Shown piece by piece: positions 1 to 9,962 of a stretch of DNA of 64,000 nt. Source of the stretch: a virus; IMG/VR virus record IMGVR_UViG_3300015371_000016, positions 1-64,000 of that record; one strand, given 5' to 3'. The notes beneath the pieces were generated by a model, which was given only the letters and a program-made list of their open reading frames with translations, ran no database searches and was not told where the DNA came from. The stretch's first letter is position 1, and every line of letters starts with the position of its first letter. A program made the position numbers and the translations under genes.

Positions 1-246
1 GGGGGGTGGCGGCGTGGGCGGTGGCGGCGGAGCCAATGGCACTGTAACCACACATCCAGCCTGCGGCGAAATGTTCGGTGCGATCAGATATGTGCCGATC
101 GCATCACCCGGCATCGCCGTGCGTGTGCCGTCCGTGGTCAATGTCGTTCCGGGAGCACTCGGAACATCGACGAAAGAGACGATCAGATCACCGACAGAAT
201 CGCCGTAGTCATCGGTCCCGATGGTGATCTGGGTCGTACCACTCAT
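1..246 (-). CDS. Tail-fibre-like structural protein, N-terminal part (partial)
   Basis: The frame opens with ATG at 244-246, overlapping the stop of the upstream gene as ATGA, and runs off the window edge with no stop. The visible 82 residues hold a small N-terminal domain (MSGTTQITIGTDDYGDS...) and end in a proline-rich stretch (APPPPPPTPPPP). The same kind of proline linker joins domains in the other large tail proteins of this window. I infer the start of a further modular tail-fibre protein. Function unknown; the remainder is outside the window. Confidence 0.6.
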   Translation of the reverse strand, partial: MSGTTQITIGTDDYGDSVGDLIVSFVDVPSAPGTTLTTDGTRTAMPGDAIGTYLIAPNISPQAGCVVTVPLAPPPPPTPPPP

Positions 247-533
247 GCGAGAGACACCGCCAATGTCTGAGAGGCACCCGGCGCAATCACGACACCCGTC
301 TGGCACGGCCAATTGATCGTATAGACACCGACCGTATTAGGGATGACAGCGATCTGCTTGCCGGTGGTAGCGGTGCCGGTCGCTGCCGCATCAAAGATCG
401 CACCAGCGGTGCCGGCCGAGATCACCGAGACGGCCACCACCCACGCACCCGTCGTGCGCAACGCTGTGGCGGCGGTGATGCCGAGGACGGCCGACCCCGC
501 ACCGGGAACGCCCATGGAAGGAAGAGCTGGCAT
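243..533 (-). CDS. Small structural protein, paralogue of 21214-21519
   Basis: A 96-residue Ala/Thr/Val-rich, all-beta-looking protein. Its C-terminus (VGVYTINWPCQTGVVIAPG..., ending LAVSLA) matches the C-terminus of the product of 21214-21519 (VGVYTIECPFATGV..., also ending LAVSLA), so the two are paralogues. One copy is by the sheath gene and this one is at the distal tail end. The stop overlaps the next start (ATGA). Probably a small virion-surface or tail-associated protein; no enzymatic motif is visible. Confidence 0.65.
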   Translation of the reverse strand: MPALPSMGVPGAGSAVLGITAATALRTTGAWVVAVSVISAGTAGAIFDAAATGTATTGKQIAVIPNTVGVYTINWPCQTGVVIAPGASQTLAVSLA

Positions 534-541
534 GAGGTCTC

Positions 542-994
542 CTAGAACGGGACGTATTTGCCCGGAATTGTCTTAGCGTCGTCCTGTGTCGGGTAGCCAT
601 GCTGATCCAAGATCGCTTGACCGAACGGATCGACCACCGCTTGCGGGATCACTGTGGTGCTGATCACCGCGCCGCTCTTGAACTGGATGCTGATATCATA
701 CATCGGCGTGTCGGTCGGCCGCTTCACCACGCCCAAGGTCATGAAGAACGGTGCATACCTTTTCTGTGTCAGCAACACGTAGTAGTCCGGGAATATCTGC
801 TGCACGATCGCTTGGTGCGCGGGAATGCCCCAGTCGCCGAAGAACGGGCTCTCGCCCCAGTTCAACTTAAGCGTCTGGATCAGCGCGGTGAGATAGACGC
901 TGTCCGGGTTGTCGTTGATATCGGCCTCGACCGTCACCCACCACCTAGCACCAGAGGCCGGGTCCTTGACGCGGCCATATGTCCGTATATGCAC
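542..994 (-). CDS. Conserved-looking tail/baseplate protein, function unknown
   Basis: 150 residues starting at GTG, with GAGGAG seven bases upstream of the start and just after the stop of the 1006-2781 gene. It contains an aromatic-rich centre (NWGESPFFGDWGIP, IFPDYYVLLTQKRY). This composition is reminiscent of small baseplate or fibre-attachment proteins, but I cannot assign a family. Its place between a fibre/lectin gene and a small surface protein suggests a role at the distal tail. Confidence 0.6.
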   Translation of the reverse strand: MHIRTYGRVKDPASGARWWVTVEADINDNPDSVYLTALIQTLKLNWGESPFFGDWGIPAHQAIVQQIFPDYYVLLTQKRYAPFFMTLGVVKRPTDTPMYDISIQFKSGAVISTTVIPQAVVDPFGQAILDQHGYPTQDDAKTIPGKYVPF

Positions 995-1005
995 CGGTCA
1001 GCTCC

Positions 1006-2781
1006 TCATGGCGGAAGCGCTACGCCTCGCCGGATATTCTGGCTGTCGTCGCGCTGCCAGACAGATGCAGTGTAGATGACCATCGGATTATTGTTGCTTG
1101 TGCCTACCATGATGTGCCGATGGTGGAAATCAAGCACACACCATGGCGGGTCACCGGGATCCTCAGCTTTATTGCCGCTAGTCCATCCTGTCGGCCAAGT
1201 GATTGTGGGACCTACTTGCACGTCGTTTAGGTAGACTCTTGTAAAGCCTGCTGCCGTCGAAGTGTGCGGCACCCAAAGCCAACCATATTTTTGGCGGTTC
1301 TGAATAGGGACGTTGGATGTGTTTATTGTGGTGTCGATACCTCGGGCGCCAGTAGTATAATCCCACGCATTGCCGCCTGTGTTCTGTGGATACCAGTCGC
1401 TCCAATGGATGATGCCGGCGCCATTATAATTCCGGCTTCCAAGACACTCGACGAAATCTACCTCAGCATGCTGATTGTACGGCAGAGTGTTCGGGAAGTC
1501 GTTGAATCCTCCCTCTATCGCGTCAGACCACCACGCTGGCCAACCATCTGCATCTTGTGTGATGTTGTTCGGATTGGCGATTGACATCTCGATCTCAAAA
1601 TACCCTCCACCACCAAATCCGGTCCCACGTAAATTACCGTTGCCGTCACGTTCCGTGGTGTCCATGTGAGAGTTGAAGTGCCAACTGCCAGAGCCCGGTC
1701 CGGGATCAGTCACGGTGCCATCGGGATTTTGGAAGATACGTTGGCCGGGTATAACGAACCAATTCGTTCCTAAGGTCACGTTAGGACCAAGCGTGCGCCT
1801 ACTGTAGCCGGCCTGCTGCGCTTGCAGCGGAGCGCTGGTCGGTCCTCCTCCTTGTGAAAGGGTCGCTATGCTGAAGACCGGCGTGGTCGGACCTGTGCCG
1901 GCGATGTTGCTCACCGACATGCGGAAATTATACATCGAACCGGCCGTCAGACCCGAGTGCAGAATGGACGACAGCGGATTCGCCGTGACCGGCCCGGTCC
2001 AGGTTACCCCAGCCGGAGGAGGTGTCGGCGGAGGTGGTGTGGGAGGTGGCGTTGGCGGTGGAGGAGGAGGTGGCGGCGGCGTGCCGGCCGGCGGGAACGA
2101 AGTATCGACGGTGCAGCGATAGAGATGCGCTCTCGCCGGAAGATTGGCAGGATTAGCAAGCGAACCCAGTGGCCCGTATTGAGTCTGGCAAGCCGTTTTG
2201 TGATAAAACGGACCTGATCCTTGAAATTCTCCTCCAGGATTGCCAAAAGTGGAAACCACTTGCCGATCACGGAAGTACCTGACCTGCGACGAAGTCCACT
2301 CCACTCCAAGAAGGTGTCTGGCAGTGGCGTCATATCCCTGATTGCTGGTGATCTCGACCGATGGGCCGGAAGTGCATGCCTGAAGGGTGTGCTGCACATT
2401 AGAATTGTCGGTCCAAATATAGAATAGAAACGCCTGCCACTCACGCGGTGGAGGCGTCAGGATTTGCACTTCCCAGATCAGGCCCGGTACACGATCGACC
2501 GCTACGTCGAATTCCCAGTAGCCGTATTGCTGAGTGAAGTGGCCACCTGAATTAACCGTATCGATCAGGGTCGAAAGAAACTGCCGTCCCGTGTTACCAT
2601 CGTCGGCACCCGCAGGCTTGTTGATCAGCGCGAAGTCAAGATGACCGGCAGAATAGTTTAGAATCTGACCGAGGTAAGGCTGCTGAATAGTCCACCACGC
2701 ACTGCCGCCGTCGTCATAGCTCTCCGCGTTCCACTTGGAAGAGTCGAAGAAAGCAAAGTCGTCGCTAAACGTCTGCACCAT
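1006..2781 (-). CDS. Modular tail protein with two GH16/concanavalin-like domains
   Basis: 591 residues. Residues 1-225 form a first lectin/GH16-like sandwich without an intact catalytic motif. A proline linker (about 232-256) follows, then half an FN3-like domain (about 258-310), then a second GH16-like domain (about 320-591). That domain carries E440-x-D442-x-x-E445, matching the ExDxxE catalytic signature of GH16 glucanases. The last 270 residues are clearly paralogous to the C-terminus of the 16591-18135 product. The likely role is binding or cleaving a host surface glycan at adsorption; substrate unknown. The FN3 half here may be the missing partner of the truncated FN3 at the end of the preceding gene. 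Confidence 0.75.
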   Translation of the reverse strand: MVQTFSDDFAFFDSSKWNAESYDDGGSAWWTIQQPYLGQILNYSAGHLDFALINKPAGADDGNTGRQFLSTLIDTVNSGGHFTQQYGYWEFDVAVDRVPGLIWEVQILTPPPREWQAFLFYIWTDNSNVQHTLQACTSGPSVEITSNQGYDATARHLLGVEWTSSQVRYFRDRQVVSTFGNPGGEFQGSGPFYHKTACQTQYGPLGSLANPANLPARAHLYRCTVDTSFPPAGTPPPPPPPPPTPPPTPPPPTPPPAGVTWTGPVTANPLSSILHSGLTAGSMYNFRMSVSNIAGTGPTTPVFSIATLSQGGGPTSAPLQAQQAGYSRRTLGPNVTLGTNWFVIPGQRIFQNPDGTVTDPGPGSGSWHFNSHMDTTERDGNGNLRGTGFGGGGYFEIEMSIANPNNITQDADGWPAWWSDAIEGGFNDFPNTLPYNQHAEVDFVECLGSRNYNGAGIIHWSDWYPQNTGGNAWDYTTGARGIDTTINTSNVPIQNRQKYGWLWVPHTSTAAGFTRVYLNDVQVGPTITWPTGWTSGNKAEDPGDPPWCVLDFHHRHIMVGTSNNNPMVIYTASVWQRDDSQNIRRGVALPP

Positions 2782-2807
2782 CGTGCCGACTCTCCCTCAC
2801 GATGATC

Positions 2808-5800
2808 CTAAAGCGGCCCAGTTGGCGTGAAGCTGTACCACTGACCACTGTCGTTGACATGCCAGATTACGGCGCCGATGCGCATTATCTGGAGCGCGTT
2901 GTGGCCGTTGGCGTAAGCGTTATTAACCATAACCGCATTGGGTTGTCCGCCACCTGACGGCACGATGGTCCACACGTTGTTCGAGGCATCCGTCACCGAT
3001 CCGCTGCTCAGCGTGCAATAGCGGATGATCGGACCCGCGCTGTAGTTCGAGGCGGTTTGTAGCTTGAACTCAGGAAAGTAGGAACCGTTGTTCAGTCCGC
3101 CGCCTGTGGTCGGTGGAGACGTGGCGATCGTAATCGAGCTTGTGGTCTGCGCCGGCGAGCTTAGATTTCCCGGCGCTCCCGGAACTAGCGGAACACCACC
3201 GCCCGTGCTGGTCAGTATCACCACCGTCTCAGATGGCACCGAGACCGATGTCAGGCTGGCTTGTGTGCCAATCTGCGGCGTCGGGTTCTGCGGTGCTCCC
3301 GGAGAATTCTTGCCGATCTCCCAGCGTGAAATCGTGCCGCTAAGCGTGGCACCGGAGACCGCAATATTAACCGTGCGCGATGTGGTCGTGTCGTAGTTCA
3401 CGAGCATGATCGCGAATGAGGTCTGGTTAGGCTTGACCGCGACGATCGCCATATTCGCTAGCGTCGTGCTGGATGTATATTCCGGTCCATACACCGACTG
3501 CCCAGCCTTGCCGAGCACGTAGCCATGCGCGCTGACTGAGGTATTGTTGCCCTTGATGGCACCGATGACGCCCATGGCGTTGATGTTCTCTAGCCCGCCC
3601 ATCTCCATGCCGGCAGCGCTTTTGAACAGGCCGATCAGATACGCTCCGGCATAGACGCCACCCATGTAATAGCCGGTTTCGTTGGCAAACTCGCTCATGT
3701 TCCAGTCGAGAACCGCGAACGGCGCATTCGCCAGCGGAGTGCCTGACAGCGCATTGCGCTGAGTAACTGAGTCTCCGCTATTGTAGCCCTTCGGCCCGTA
3801 AGCTGTAGTCAGGCTGTCCTGGATAGGCACACCAACCGGTCCGCTTTGCGGATTGACCGGAAAGGACATCCAGCAGATACCGACGTTCGGTGCGCGAGTA
3901 GAGCCTACGGCATTCGCGAAAGAGGTGTTCGCACCGACAGCCGGATGCCACTGAGCCGGACCCCAGATGCGATAGTTCGCGTTGACGCCTTTTAGGGCGT
4001 CGAAGATAGTATTGAAGTAACTATTAACCGTCGCCTGCGACGCACCCTCGCCATTACCGAGGCCGCCGTCGTCCATCCATAGCGTGCCGACGTTCCAATC
4101 CATGAACATCGAGCCGTAGCCGTTCGCATTCAGATAGTTCGCAAGAGCCACTGCCCGGCTGGCCCATTGATTGGCGGTGCCGCCACTGATGCTATGCGCC
4201 ACGCCCATTACGCCACGCACATCACCTTGACAGAACTGGCTGATGAATGGGACGAGATTGTTAAAATCCGTGAAATCGCCGGCCGCGACTTTTCGATCAA
4301 GCTCCCAGTCGGAATTTATGTTGATCATCGCCGGCTTGAGCTGCGCATTCGCGGTGCTGCGGAATGTCGCGTTCGAGAAATCCCCGCCGAAGATCGAACT
4401 ACGGAACCCGAATAGTGCCTTTTGCATCGTCTTGCCCGTGGGCGAGCCGAAGTTGACCGTGGCGTTATTATTCGTGCCGGTCGGGATGACGTTGTAGCTA
4501 TTCGAGGTCGCGCTTACGGTGGTCTGCGTCGAATCACGCACAGAGGTCGTCAGCGTCACGGTAGTGGTAGGCGCCGAGACCGCTGGATGTGTGAAAGACC
4601 ATGTCGTGAGGGTGACCGATGCGCCGGCAGGCAGCGCTACATAGTTTCCAGCGTTATCTCGCCATTGCAGCGTCGGGATCGTGGTGCGATTGCTGATCGT
4701 GCCGGAAACAGTGTAAGGCACCGCGTCGGTCTGCTGTCCGACATTATTGAACGTCAGTGCATATACACCGCCCGCCGCGACCGTCGTGACTTGCTGGATC
4801 GCACTGAGTGGACTGTTGCCCGTCGTGTTCGACACGTAGGCGGAGAAGTCATACTGAGTCCCGGCATTGAGACCGGTCGCGTTGATCCCAGGAGAGATCA
4901 GCGGCGAGGACGTTGCGACAGGTCCCACCCAAGAAACGGCGCCGTTGGCGATGGTTCCGGTGGTCGTGAAGCTATACCATTGCCCGCTATCGTTGACGTG
5001 CCACGCGACAGCACCTATCCGCAACACCATCGTCGCGTGATGGCCGTTGGCATAAACCCCGTTCACCAGAACGGCATTCGGCTGGCCGCCGCCGGTTGCA
5101 GCTATCGTCCATACATTGCCGAACGCGTCAGTCACCGAGCCAACCAGCGGTGTGCAATAGGCCGCCGCATCGACGCCGGTAGACGCCCAGGTCGTGGTGC
5201 CTGTCTGTCGCCGCTGTACCTGGATAGTGCCAGCGTCCAGCGTGCCGCCTGTCGTAGGAAGCGTGAGAGCCACCGGGACGCTTGTCGTGGTCGGCGTGCC
5301 GAGTGCGATCGATGGCGCGTCAGGGACCGTCGTGCCCGGCGTGCCGCCCGTGCTGCTGCCGACATTGACCAGCGAGCCGAACGCCGAGACGTAGGGAATA
5401 TACCACGCGGCGCACACACCCGTGGTACCGCTGGCAGGATTGGTGAAGCTCACCGTGATCGGCGCACCGTTCGACATCGGCAGCGTGTTGATCGAAATGC
5501 ACGTGAGCTGCTGACCGCCGCTGATCCGGGCGTCAGGGTGCGGCGTCCATGCCTGCCCAACAGGATCGGCGATAGCGATGTTGCTGGCGCCAGGATCGAA
5601 AGCATGCACCAGGATCACGCCAGAGGACTGCGGCGGGAATGGATAGACGCGGTAATAGTCGATGTCCGCGAAAGCGGGCAGGGTCGCTGGCACAGGCGTG
5701 CCGTCGCCGACGAGAGCCGCGCTGGAGGTCTGGAAATACGCGAAGGACGGACGGAGCTGAAAGTCACCACCGGGAGTGGCGATCGAACCGACCGGGCGGC

Positions 5801-6584
5801 CATCGATATAAGCCGTGATGTGGTCAGGCTGCCAGTTCACTCCATAGACGTGAAACTGGTTTATATCGAGCGAGGTCGTCGAGTAGATCGTGGTAAGTGA
5901 CGGATTTGTCAGCAAACCGCCAGGGATGGAGAATCGAACGTTCTCCACGCCGTTTGCATCGATCCAGATGTCGAGATCGATTTCGACCGTGTTCGACGGC
6001 GCAAGCGGAAAGTCCTCGATGTCCCAGCGCAGCAGGAAGCCGCGCACAGCGGGCATCCTGATTCGCATCTCGTGATAGCCGAACAGCCGTGAGCCACCTG
6101 CCGCGAGCTGGTTATTAAGTGAGGCGCCCATCGTGGTCTGGGAGATACCGATGCCTGTAGGCGTCGTCATCAGACCGAGCGATTGAACGCCATTGACCGG
6201 CGCAGGATAGAGCGCGGCTGCCTGTGCGTTCACGACAGGATTGGCCCACCACGTCGGGCCATCAGCCCAGCCGTTAGTATTGCTGCCGACGTTCTGGCCG
6301 AAGCTCCACTTGTCACCAGATTGCCACGTCTGATGGGTGCGCCACGGAGAGACCGTGAATTCGTCCGCGAACCAGATGTTGGCCAGACCGTTCCCAGGCA
6401 CTGCCTGATTGATCGCGATGGTCGCGTTGGTCGGTATCGGTCCGCCTGCCACAGGCGCGCTGGACGCGCCGAGGAAGATCGGAATCGGCTTGACCGGATG
6501 AACGCCAGCAAAGTCGCTTTTCGCTGCGGCGGTTCCAGCGATGCGACCACCCATGCGGGCGATGACATTGAGCGAGCCGCGCAT
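2808..6584 (-). CDS. Large modular tail protein: GH16-like, FN3 and GH39-like TIM-barrel domains
   Basis: 1258 residues; ATG directly follows the TAG of the upstream gene. Order: N-terminal repeat-like segment (1-65); GH16-like sandwich (about 68-320) with a degraded motif E201-I-D203-L-D205; FN3 (about 420-600) interrupted by an inserted module (about 477-540) ending GQWYSF; beta domain (600-700); GH39/clan-A-like TIM barrel (about 708-1130); and a second FN3 plus module that stops at the module's end. The barrel is paralogous to the 18150-19493 product. Probably a tail fibre with depolymerase or glycan-binding activity. Catalytic residues of the barrel cannot be fixed by eye. Confidence 0.75.
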   Translation of the reverse strand: MRGSLNVIARMGGRIAGTAAAKSDFAGVHPVKPIPIFLGASSAPVAGGPIPTNATIAINQAVPGNGLANIWFADEFTVSPWRTHQTWQSGDKWSFGQNVGSNTNGWADGPTWWANPVVNAQAAALYPAPVNGVQSLGLMTTPTGIGISQTTMGASLNNQLAAGGSRLFGYHEMRIRMPAVRGFLLRWDIEDFPLAPSNTVEIDLDIWIDANGVENVRFSIPGGLLTNPSLTTIYSTTSLDINQFHVYGVNWQPDHITAYIDGRPVGSIATPGGDFQLRPSFAYFQTSSAALVGDGTPVPATLPAFADIDYYRVYPFPPQSSGVILVHAFDPGASNIAIADPVGQAWTPHPDARISGGQQLTCISINTLPMSNGAPITVSFTNPASGTTGVCAAWYIPYVSAFGSLVNVGSSTGGTPGTTVPDAPSIALGTPTTTSVPVALTLPTTGGTLDAGTIQVQRRQTGTTTWASTGVDAAAYCTPLVGSVTDAFGNVWTIAATGGGQPNAVLVNGVYANGHHATMVLRIGAVAWHVNDSGQWYSFTTTGTIANGAVSWVGPVATSSPLISPGINATGLNAGTQYDFSAYVSNTTGNSPLSAIQQVTTVAAGGVYALTFNNVGQQTDAVPYTVSGTISNRTTIPTLQWRDNAGNYVALPAGASVTLTTWSFTHPAVSAPTTTVTLTTSVRDSTQTTVSATSNSYNVIPTGTNNNATVNFGSPTGKTMQKALFGFRSSIFGGDFSNATFRSTANAQLKPAMININSDWELDRKVAAGDFTDFNNLVPFISQFCQGDVRGVMGVAHSISGGTANQWASRAVALANYLNANGYGSMFMDWNVGTLWMDDGGLGNGEGASQATVNSYFNTIFDALKGVNANYRIWGPAQWHPAVGANTSFANAVGSTRAPNVGICWMSFPVNPQSGPVGVPIQDSLTTAYGPKGYNSGDSVTQRNALSGTPLANAPFAVLDWNMSEFANETGYYMGGVYAGAYLIGLFKSAAGMEMGGLENINAMGVIGAIKGNNTSVSAHGYVLGKAGQSVYGPEYTSSTTLANMAIVAVKPNQTSFAIMLVNYDTTTSRTVNIAVSGATLSGTISRWEIGKNSPGAPQNPTPQIGTQASLTSVSVPSETVVILTSTGGGVPLVPGAPGNLSSPAQTTSSITIATSPPTTGGGLNNGSYFPEFKLQTASNYSAGPIIRYCTLSSGSVTDASNNVWTIVPSGGGQPNAVMVNNAYANGHNALQIMRIGAVIWHVNDSGQWYSFTPTGPL

Positions 6585-7571
6585 CTATCCTGCTGTCCCT
6601 GGGAAGACGCCGCCCATCGGCGCGCGCACGTTGAGCCGTCCCGTGAAGCCTGCCGTAACGCTGAGCCGACCGGAAATCGGATATTCGAAGGACCCGTTTG
6701 CACGGCGTATGATGATCTCGCCGGACATGCCTGCCTGTGCCGCCATAGTGGCGGATAGATGCAGATCGGCCCGATCGACAAAGATCGCACCAGAGAAACC
6801 TGCCTGAACACTCAGCCTTGCCACGATCGACGCCCGCAGCGTCGCTCTAGCGCGTATTGTCACTGTGGTATTGAGTCTAGCGAACAGCGCTAGATCGCTG
6901 ATAATCGGCGGTAGTGACGGATCGACTACAGCGGAGAACTGGAACGGCAGCGGTAGGACACCATCAGCGATGGCATATTGCAGCACGGTGCCGATATCGC
7001 CCTGCGTTACCGCGATGTTGAATGTTGTCCCGGTCGCGGTGATCGACACATCATAAGTGTTATCATTGAACTCGATCGCACCGTTCGGGCCGTTCATAAA
7101 GCGATGGATTCTCTGCTTGAGCCAGCGCGTGGAGAATTGGAACCCGTCCCCTTTGTAAAGGTGCCAAGTTAGGATGCGCTTGTAGATGTCATCGGTCACA
7201 TTGATATAGGTGACCGGATTGATATTCGCCGGGTGCAATCGGCCGCCGGCATATTCTAGCGTGTTGTATGGGAACGTCGCATAAGGACCGACGCCAGCAC
7301 CACTAGGACCAGCGCGCTGCAAAGAAAGCACCGGGCGGCGGATACCATAGAGACCAGCGCCGACCCAGTCGAGCAGCGCTCCCGATAGCATCGACCAGAT
7401 CGGCAGATTCAGATGATTAAAATCATCCTGAAACTTTTGCGCTAGATAGTTCTGTGCGGCGACGAACGTCTGGAGATCGTCATCATCCTCATATTGCTTA
7501 TACAAATACGCCGGCAGCAGCCGTTGCAGCGTAACCGGACCGCTGGGCGGGAATGACGCCGTGCCGCTCAT
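6585..7571 (-). CDS. Baseplate/tail protein, DUF2612-like
   Basis: 328 residues, directly after the baseplate J gene (one-base overlap with its stop). The N-terminus (LLPAYLYKQYEDDDDLQ) and central WLKQRIHRFM / YDVSITATG region fit the DUF2612-type protein that follows the J-like wedge protein in several myophages and links baseplate to fibres. The last 100 residues are a series of short repeats of the type ARLSVQAGFSGAI, SATMAAQAGMSGEI, GRLSVTAGFTGRL, an echo of which begins the next gene product. I infer that this tail end is the fibre-docking surface. Confidence 0.75.
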   Translation of the reverse strand: MSGTASFPPSGPVTLQRLLPAYLYKQYEDDDDLQTFVAAQNYLAQKFQDDFNHLNLPIWSMLSGALLDWVGAGLYGIRRPVLSLQRAGPSGAGVGPYATFPYNTLEYAGGRLHPANINPVTYINVTDDIYKRILTWHLYKGDGFQFSTRWLKQRIHRFMNGPNGAIEFNDNTYDVSITATGTTFNIAVTQGDIGTVLQYAIADGVLPLPFQFSAVVDPSLPPIISDLALFARLNTTVTIRARATLRASIVARLSVQAGFSGAIFVDRADLHLSATMAAQAGMSGEIIIRRANGSFEYPISGRLSVTAGFTGRLNVRAPMGGVFPGTAG

Positions 7572-9046
7572 TACGGGCCGGTTACCGTGACTAGCGATGT
7601 GTCGGTGGCGAAGTAGCTTTCTGGATCACCCGCGACCAAGCCGGTGCCTGCGGTGGGTGTTGCCGTCACACCATCGATTGTGTAAGCCCAGTCCATCACA
7701 CTGATCACGTGGATGTCCACCAAAGGTGCGACCGCGCGAAGGACAGTCTCCTCTAGCGCGAATTGATTGATCGGCGCGCCTACTGGGATCGAATTGATGA
7801 AATTCACAATCGCGGTCTGTGCCTGCTGCGAGATTGCCGGCGATGAGGCGAGTGTGCTGGATGCATTCCATGTGAGCGTCACGCCGACGATTTCTTTCGG
7901 CGGATCGACCCAAGGGATCGTATACACGTCTGGGTAGTCATTGATAGAGACCGAACGATTGCGAAGATTAGGTGCCACCACACCTCCTCCGCTGTAGACA
8001 CCGAACGCTGTCGAGTTGACGCCGATCGAAAACTGAAACTTGTCAATGACGGTGACAGTGTAGCTACCACTATTGAGCTGAGTCATTCCCTGAACGCCGC
8101 TGAACGTCACCACCTGACCGTTGGCATAGCCGTGCTTGAGCACAGTCGTCACCACGCCCGGATTAGCGCGCGTCGCGTTGGCCATCGCCATCGTACTACC
8201 AACCAGCGAGGACAGGATTGGTGTGCCGAGGTAGATCGCATTCGCTACCGCGAATTGATCCGGCGTGGAGCCTCCGGCGATGATCTTCCACAAGCCACCG
8301 CCGACTGCTTGAATGCCCACCTGTTGCGGAATGACACCCGGAACAGCCTTCAACAGCGTCTTTAGAAAGTCAGCGGTGCCCTGCGACGTGACCCGCTCTG
8401 CCTCTAGCACACGCAGACGATAAGCCTGCTCGCTCTCCGCCGTGGTGCCACCCGTGCCTGGGTTGGGATTGGTCACGGTCAGCGTGACCACGCCCGGCAC
8501 GGAGGTCTGAATGCCGGTCACCGTGCCTGATGGCACAGCCCAAGCACCTGACACCGTCGCCACCGCATCCACGGTCGGCGAGAAGCCGCTTGTGCCGATC
8601 GCGACAGTCTCTTTGACCGCATAGCTATGCGATCCGTCGCTGACCAGGAAGCCCTTCTGAACCAAGAAACTCGGCGGTCCGTGAAAGATCACGCCGACAG
8701 TGACGTTGACCTCGGAACCAATCGGGATGCCGAGCACCTGTCCTAGCTGGCGCAGCACGAATGCATTAGCGCCTAGCGGTGTCAGCGAATTGATCAGTTC
8801 GACTTTCGCCTGATCGCAAATCACCAGCGCCGCAGTGCACGTGCTGGAGATGTCTTCGATCAGTGAGCCTGGAAGATTTGCGGTGTAGCCGGGAACCGGC
8901 GTCAGGACTTGTTGGTTATTTCGATCCGTGCCGAACGTCACCAGATTTATAAGCTGGGCACGTAAGTCGATCGGCGACTGCGGTAGTAGACCTGACGCAG
9001 TCATAACGATAGGGAAGTAGAGCGCGTCCTCTGGCGAATCGGGCAT
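7571..9046 (-). CDS. Baseplate J-like wedge protein with an inserted FCCH-like domain
   Basis: 491 residues; organisation as in the gpJ/gp47 wedge family (N-terminal LINLVTFGTDRNNQ..., C-terminal QQAQTAIVNFINSIPVGAPINQF). Around residues 290-355 there is an inserted beta module (KHGYANGQVVTFSGVQGMTQ, then NSGSYTVTVIDKFQFSIGVN) of the kind often annotated as ubiquitin-activating E1 FCCH-like in phage proteins. The same module type occurs in the sheath and the decoration protein. The product is a structural component of the baseplate wedge. Confidence 0.85.
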   Translation of the reverse strand: MPDSPEDALYFPIVMTASGLLPQSPIDLRAQLINLVTFGTDRNNQQVLTPVPGYTANLPGSLIEDISSTCTAALVICDQAKVELINSLTPLGANAFVLRQLGQVLGIPIGSEVNVTVGVIFHGPPSFLVQKGFLVSDGSHSYAVKETVAIGTSGFSPTVDAVATVSGAWAVPSGTVTGIQTSVPGVVTLTVTNPNPGTGGTTAESEQAYRLRVLEAERVTSQGTADFLKTLLKAVPGVIPQQVGIQAVGGGLWKIIAGGSTPDQFAVANAIYLGTPILSSLVGSTMAMANATRANPGVVTTVLKHGYANGQVVTFSGVQGMTQLNSGSYTVTVIDKFQFSIGVNSTAFGVYSGGGVVAPNLRNRSVSINDYPDVYTIPWVDPPKEIVGVTLTWNASSTLASSPAISQQAQTAIVNFINSIPVGAPINQFALEETVLRAVAPLVDIHVISVMDWAYTIDGVTATPTAGTGLVAGDPESYFATDTSLVTVTGP

Positions 9047-9069
9047 CGCTCACTCCATGACCCATCGTG

Positions 9070-9297
9070 TCACCTAACCACCCGACCGCGCATCATGCGA
9101 TGGGTGGCCCTTTGGATTCCCGCCGCGTCACCGCGCTTGCAGGCGTCAAGATATCCGTGCTGCGGACAGTCGCTGCGCGACTTGCCGGCCTGACGCATCG
9201 CGGCGGCCACCGCTTGGCTCTGCGGATGGCCTGAATGCATCATTTCGCGTATGTTTGCGCTGATCGTCGCCTTGGACGATCCCTCTTTTAACGGCAT
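9070..9297 (-). CDS. Small conserved phage protein ([16 protein letters not shown] type)
   Basis: 75 residues. The opening [19 protein letters not shown] and the [14 protein letters not shown] stretch are typical of a small protein found in many phages, usually in structural clusters, with no known function. A short basic tail follows, unlike the usual family end, and may be an extension. It lies between the spike and baseplate J genes. Confidence 0.7.
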   Translation of the reverse strand: MPLKEGSSKATISANIREMMHSGHPQSQAVAAAMRQAGKSRSDCPQHGYLDACKRGDAAGIQRATHRMMRGRVVR

Positions 9298-9308
9298 GGA
9301 ATTGACCC

Positions 9309-9962
9309 TTAGGAACCAGGAACCGGCGGGCCACTGACAGCAGTTCCCGCCTGGACTCCGGTGTGCGTGTGCGAGATAGCATGTGTCGGCGTGGCGCCCC
9401 AGGTCACATCGCCTTTGACCACAAGATTGCCAGCGTTATCGAGTGTGATGTTCTGCGCGGTGATGGTTAGCGGATTGCTACCGAGATCGATGACAATACC
9501 GTTTGGCGTCAGCGTCACCGTGCAAGTCGAATCCTTGTCGCGCAACACCACACCGTTAGGACCATAGATCGTCACCGCGTCTTTATCGACATCGCTCCAG
9601 TCTTTATTGCCGCACGGCATGAAAACGAGGGTCGAAAGGTTCGGCTGGCCTGACAGATCAGCGGTCCCCGTTCCAAGCCCGGACATCTGTCCGAGATAGG
9701 CGTCCGCGCTGATCGCGAATCCTTTGTCGCCTTCCTGGATCGGATAGCGGACATATTCAGGACCGAATAGCGGCATCTTTGCTTGCGGCAAGGTGATCGG
9801 ATCGGACTTGATCTCGAACTTTACCGTGACGATCGCTCCCTCGACCTTGACCACAGAGCAAGGCAGGCATTTTCCAAGCTGCTGCACGCGGTTTTCTGAC
9901 GAACGCACCATCGCCGAATTGAGCGACAGCAGCATCGGCAACTTTTGAGCATTGCTAGGCAT
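9309..9962 (-). CDS. Baseplate spike protein (gpV / gp138-like)
   Basis: 217 residues from the ATG that overlaps the TGA of the hub gene (TGATG); a longer upstream reading is less likely. It has an OB-fold-like N-terminal part, a beta-helical middle ([22 protein letters not shown], with [20 protein letters not shown]), and a C-terminal [13 protein letters not shown] motif. The HxH pattern is known at the metal-binding apex of P2 gpV-type spikes. The product should form the trimeric membrane-piercing tip under the tail tube. Confidence 0.85.
   Translation of the reverse strand: MPSNAQKLPMLLSLNSAMVRSSENRVQQLGKCLPCSVVKVEGAIVTVKFEIKSDPITLPQAKMPLFGPEYVRYPIQEGDKGFAISADAYLGQMSGLGTGTADLSGQPNLSTLVFMPCGNKDWSDVDKDAVTIYGPNGVVLRDKDSTCTVTLTPNGIVIDLGSNPLTITAQNITLDNAGNLVVKGDVTWGATPTHAISHTHTGVQAGTAVSGPPVPGS

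Noticed and set aside
4422-5900. A 492-codon plus-strand frame inside the large tail gene
   Set aside because: Arg-rich, no family pattern, fully antisense to a well-supported modular protein; typical shadow frame in GC-rich DNA. Unlike the intein case, it shows no recognisable motif.
9070-9382. Alternative frame at 9146-9382 overlapping the small conserved protein
   Set aside because: The other frame carries the recognisable [16 protein letters not shown] sequence, so this is a shadow.
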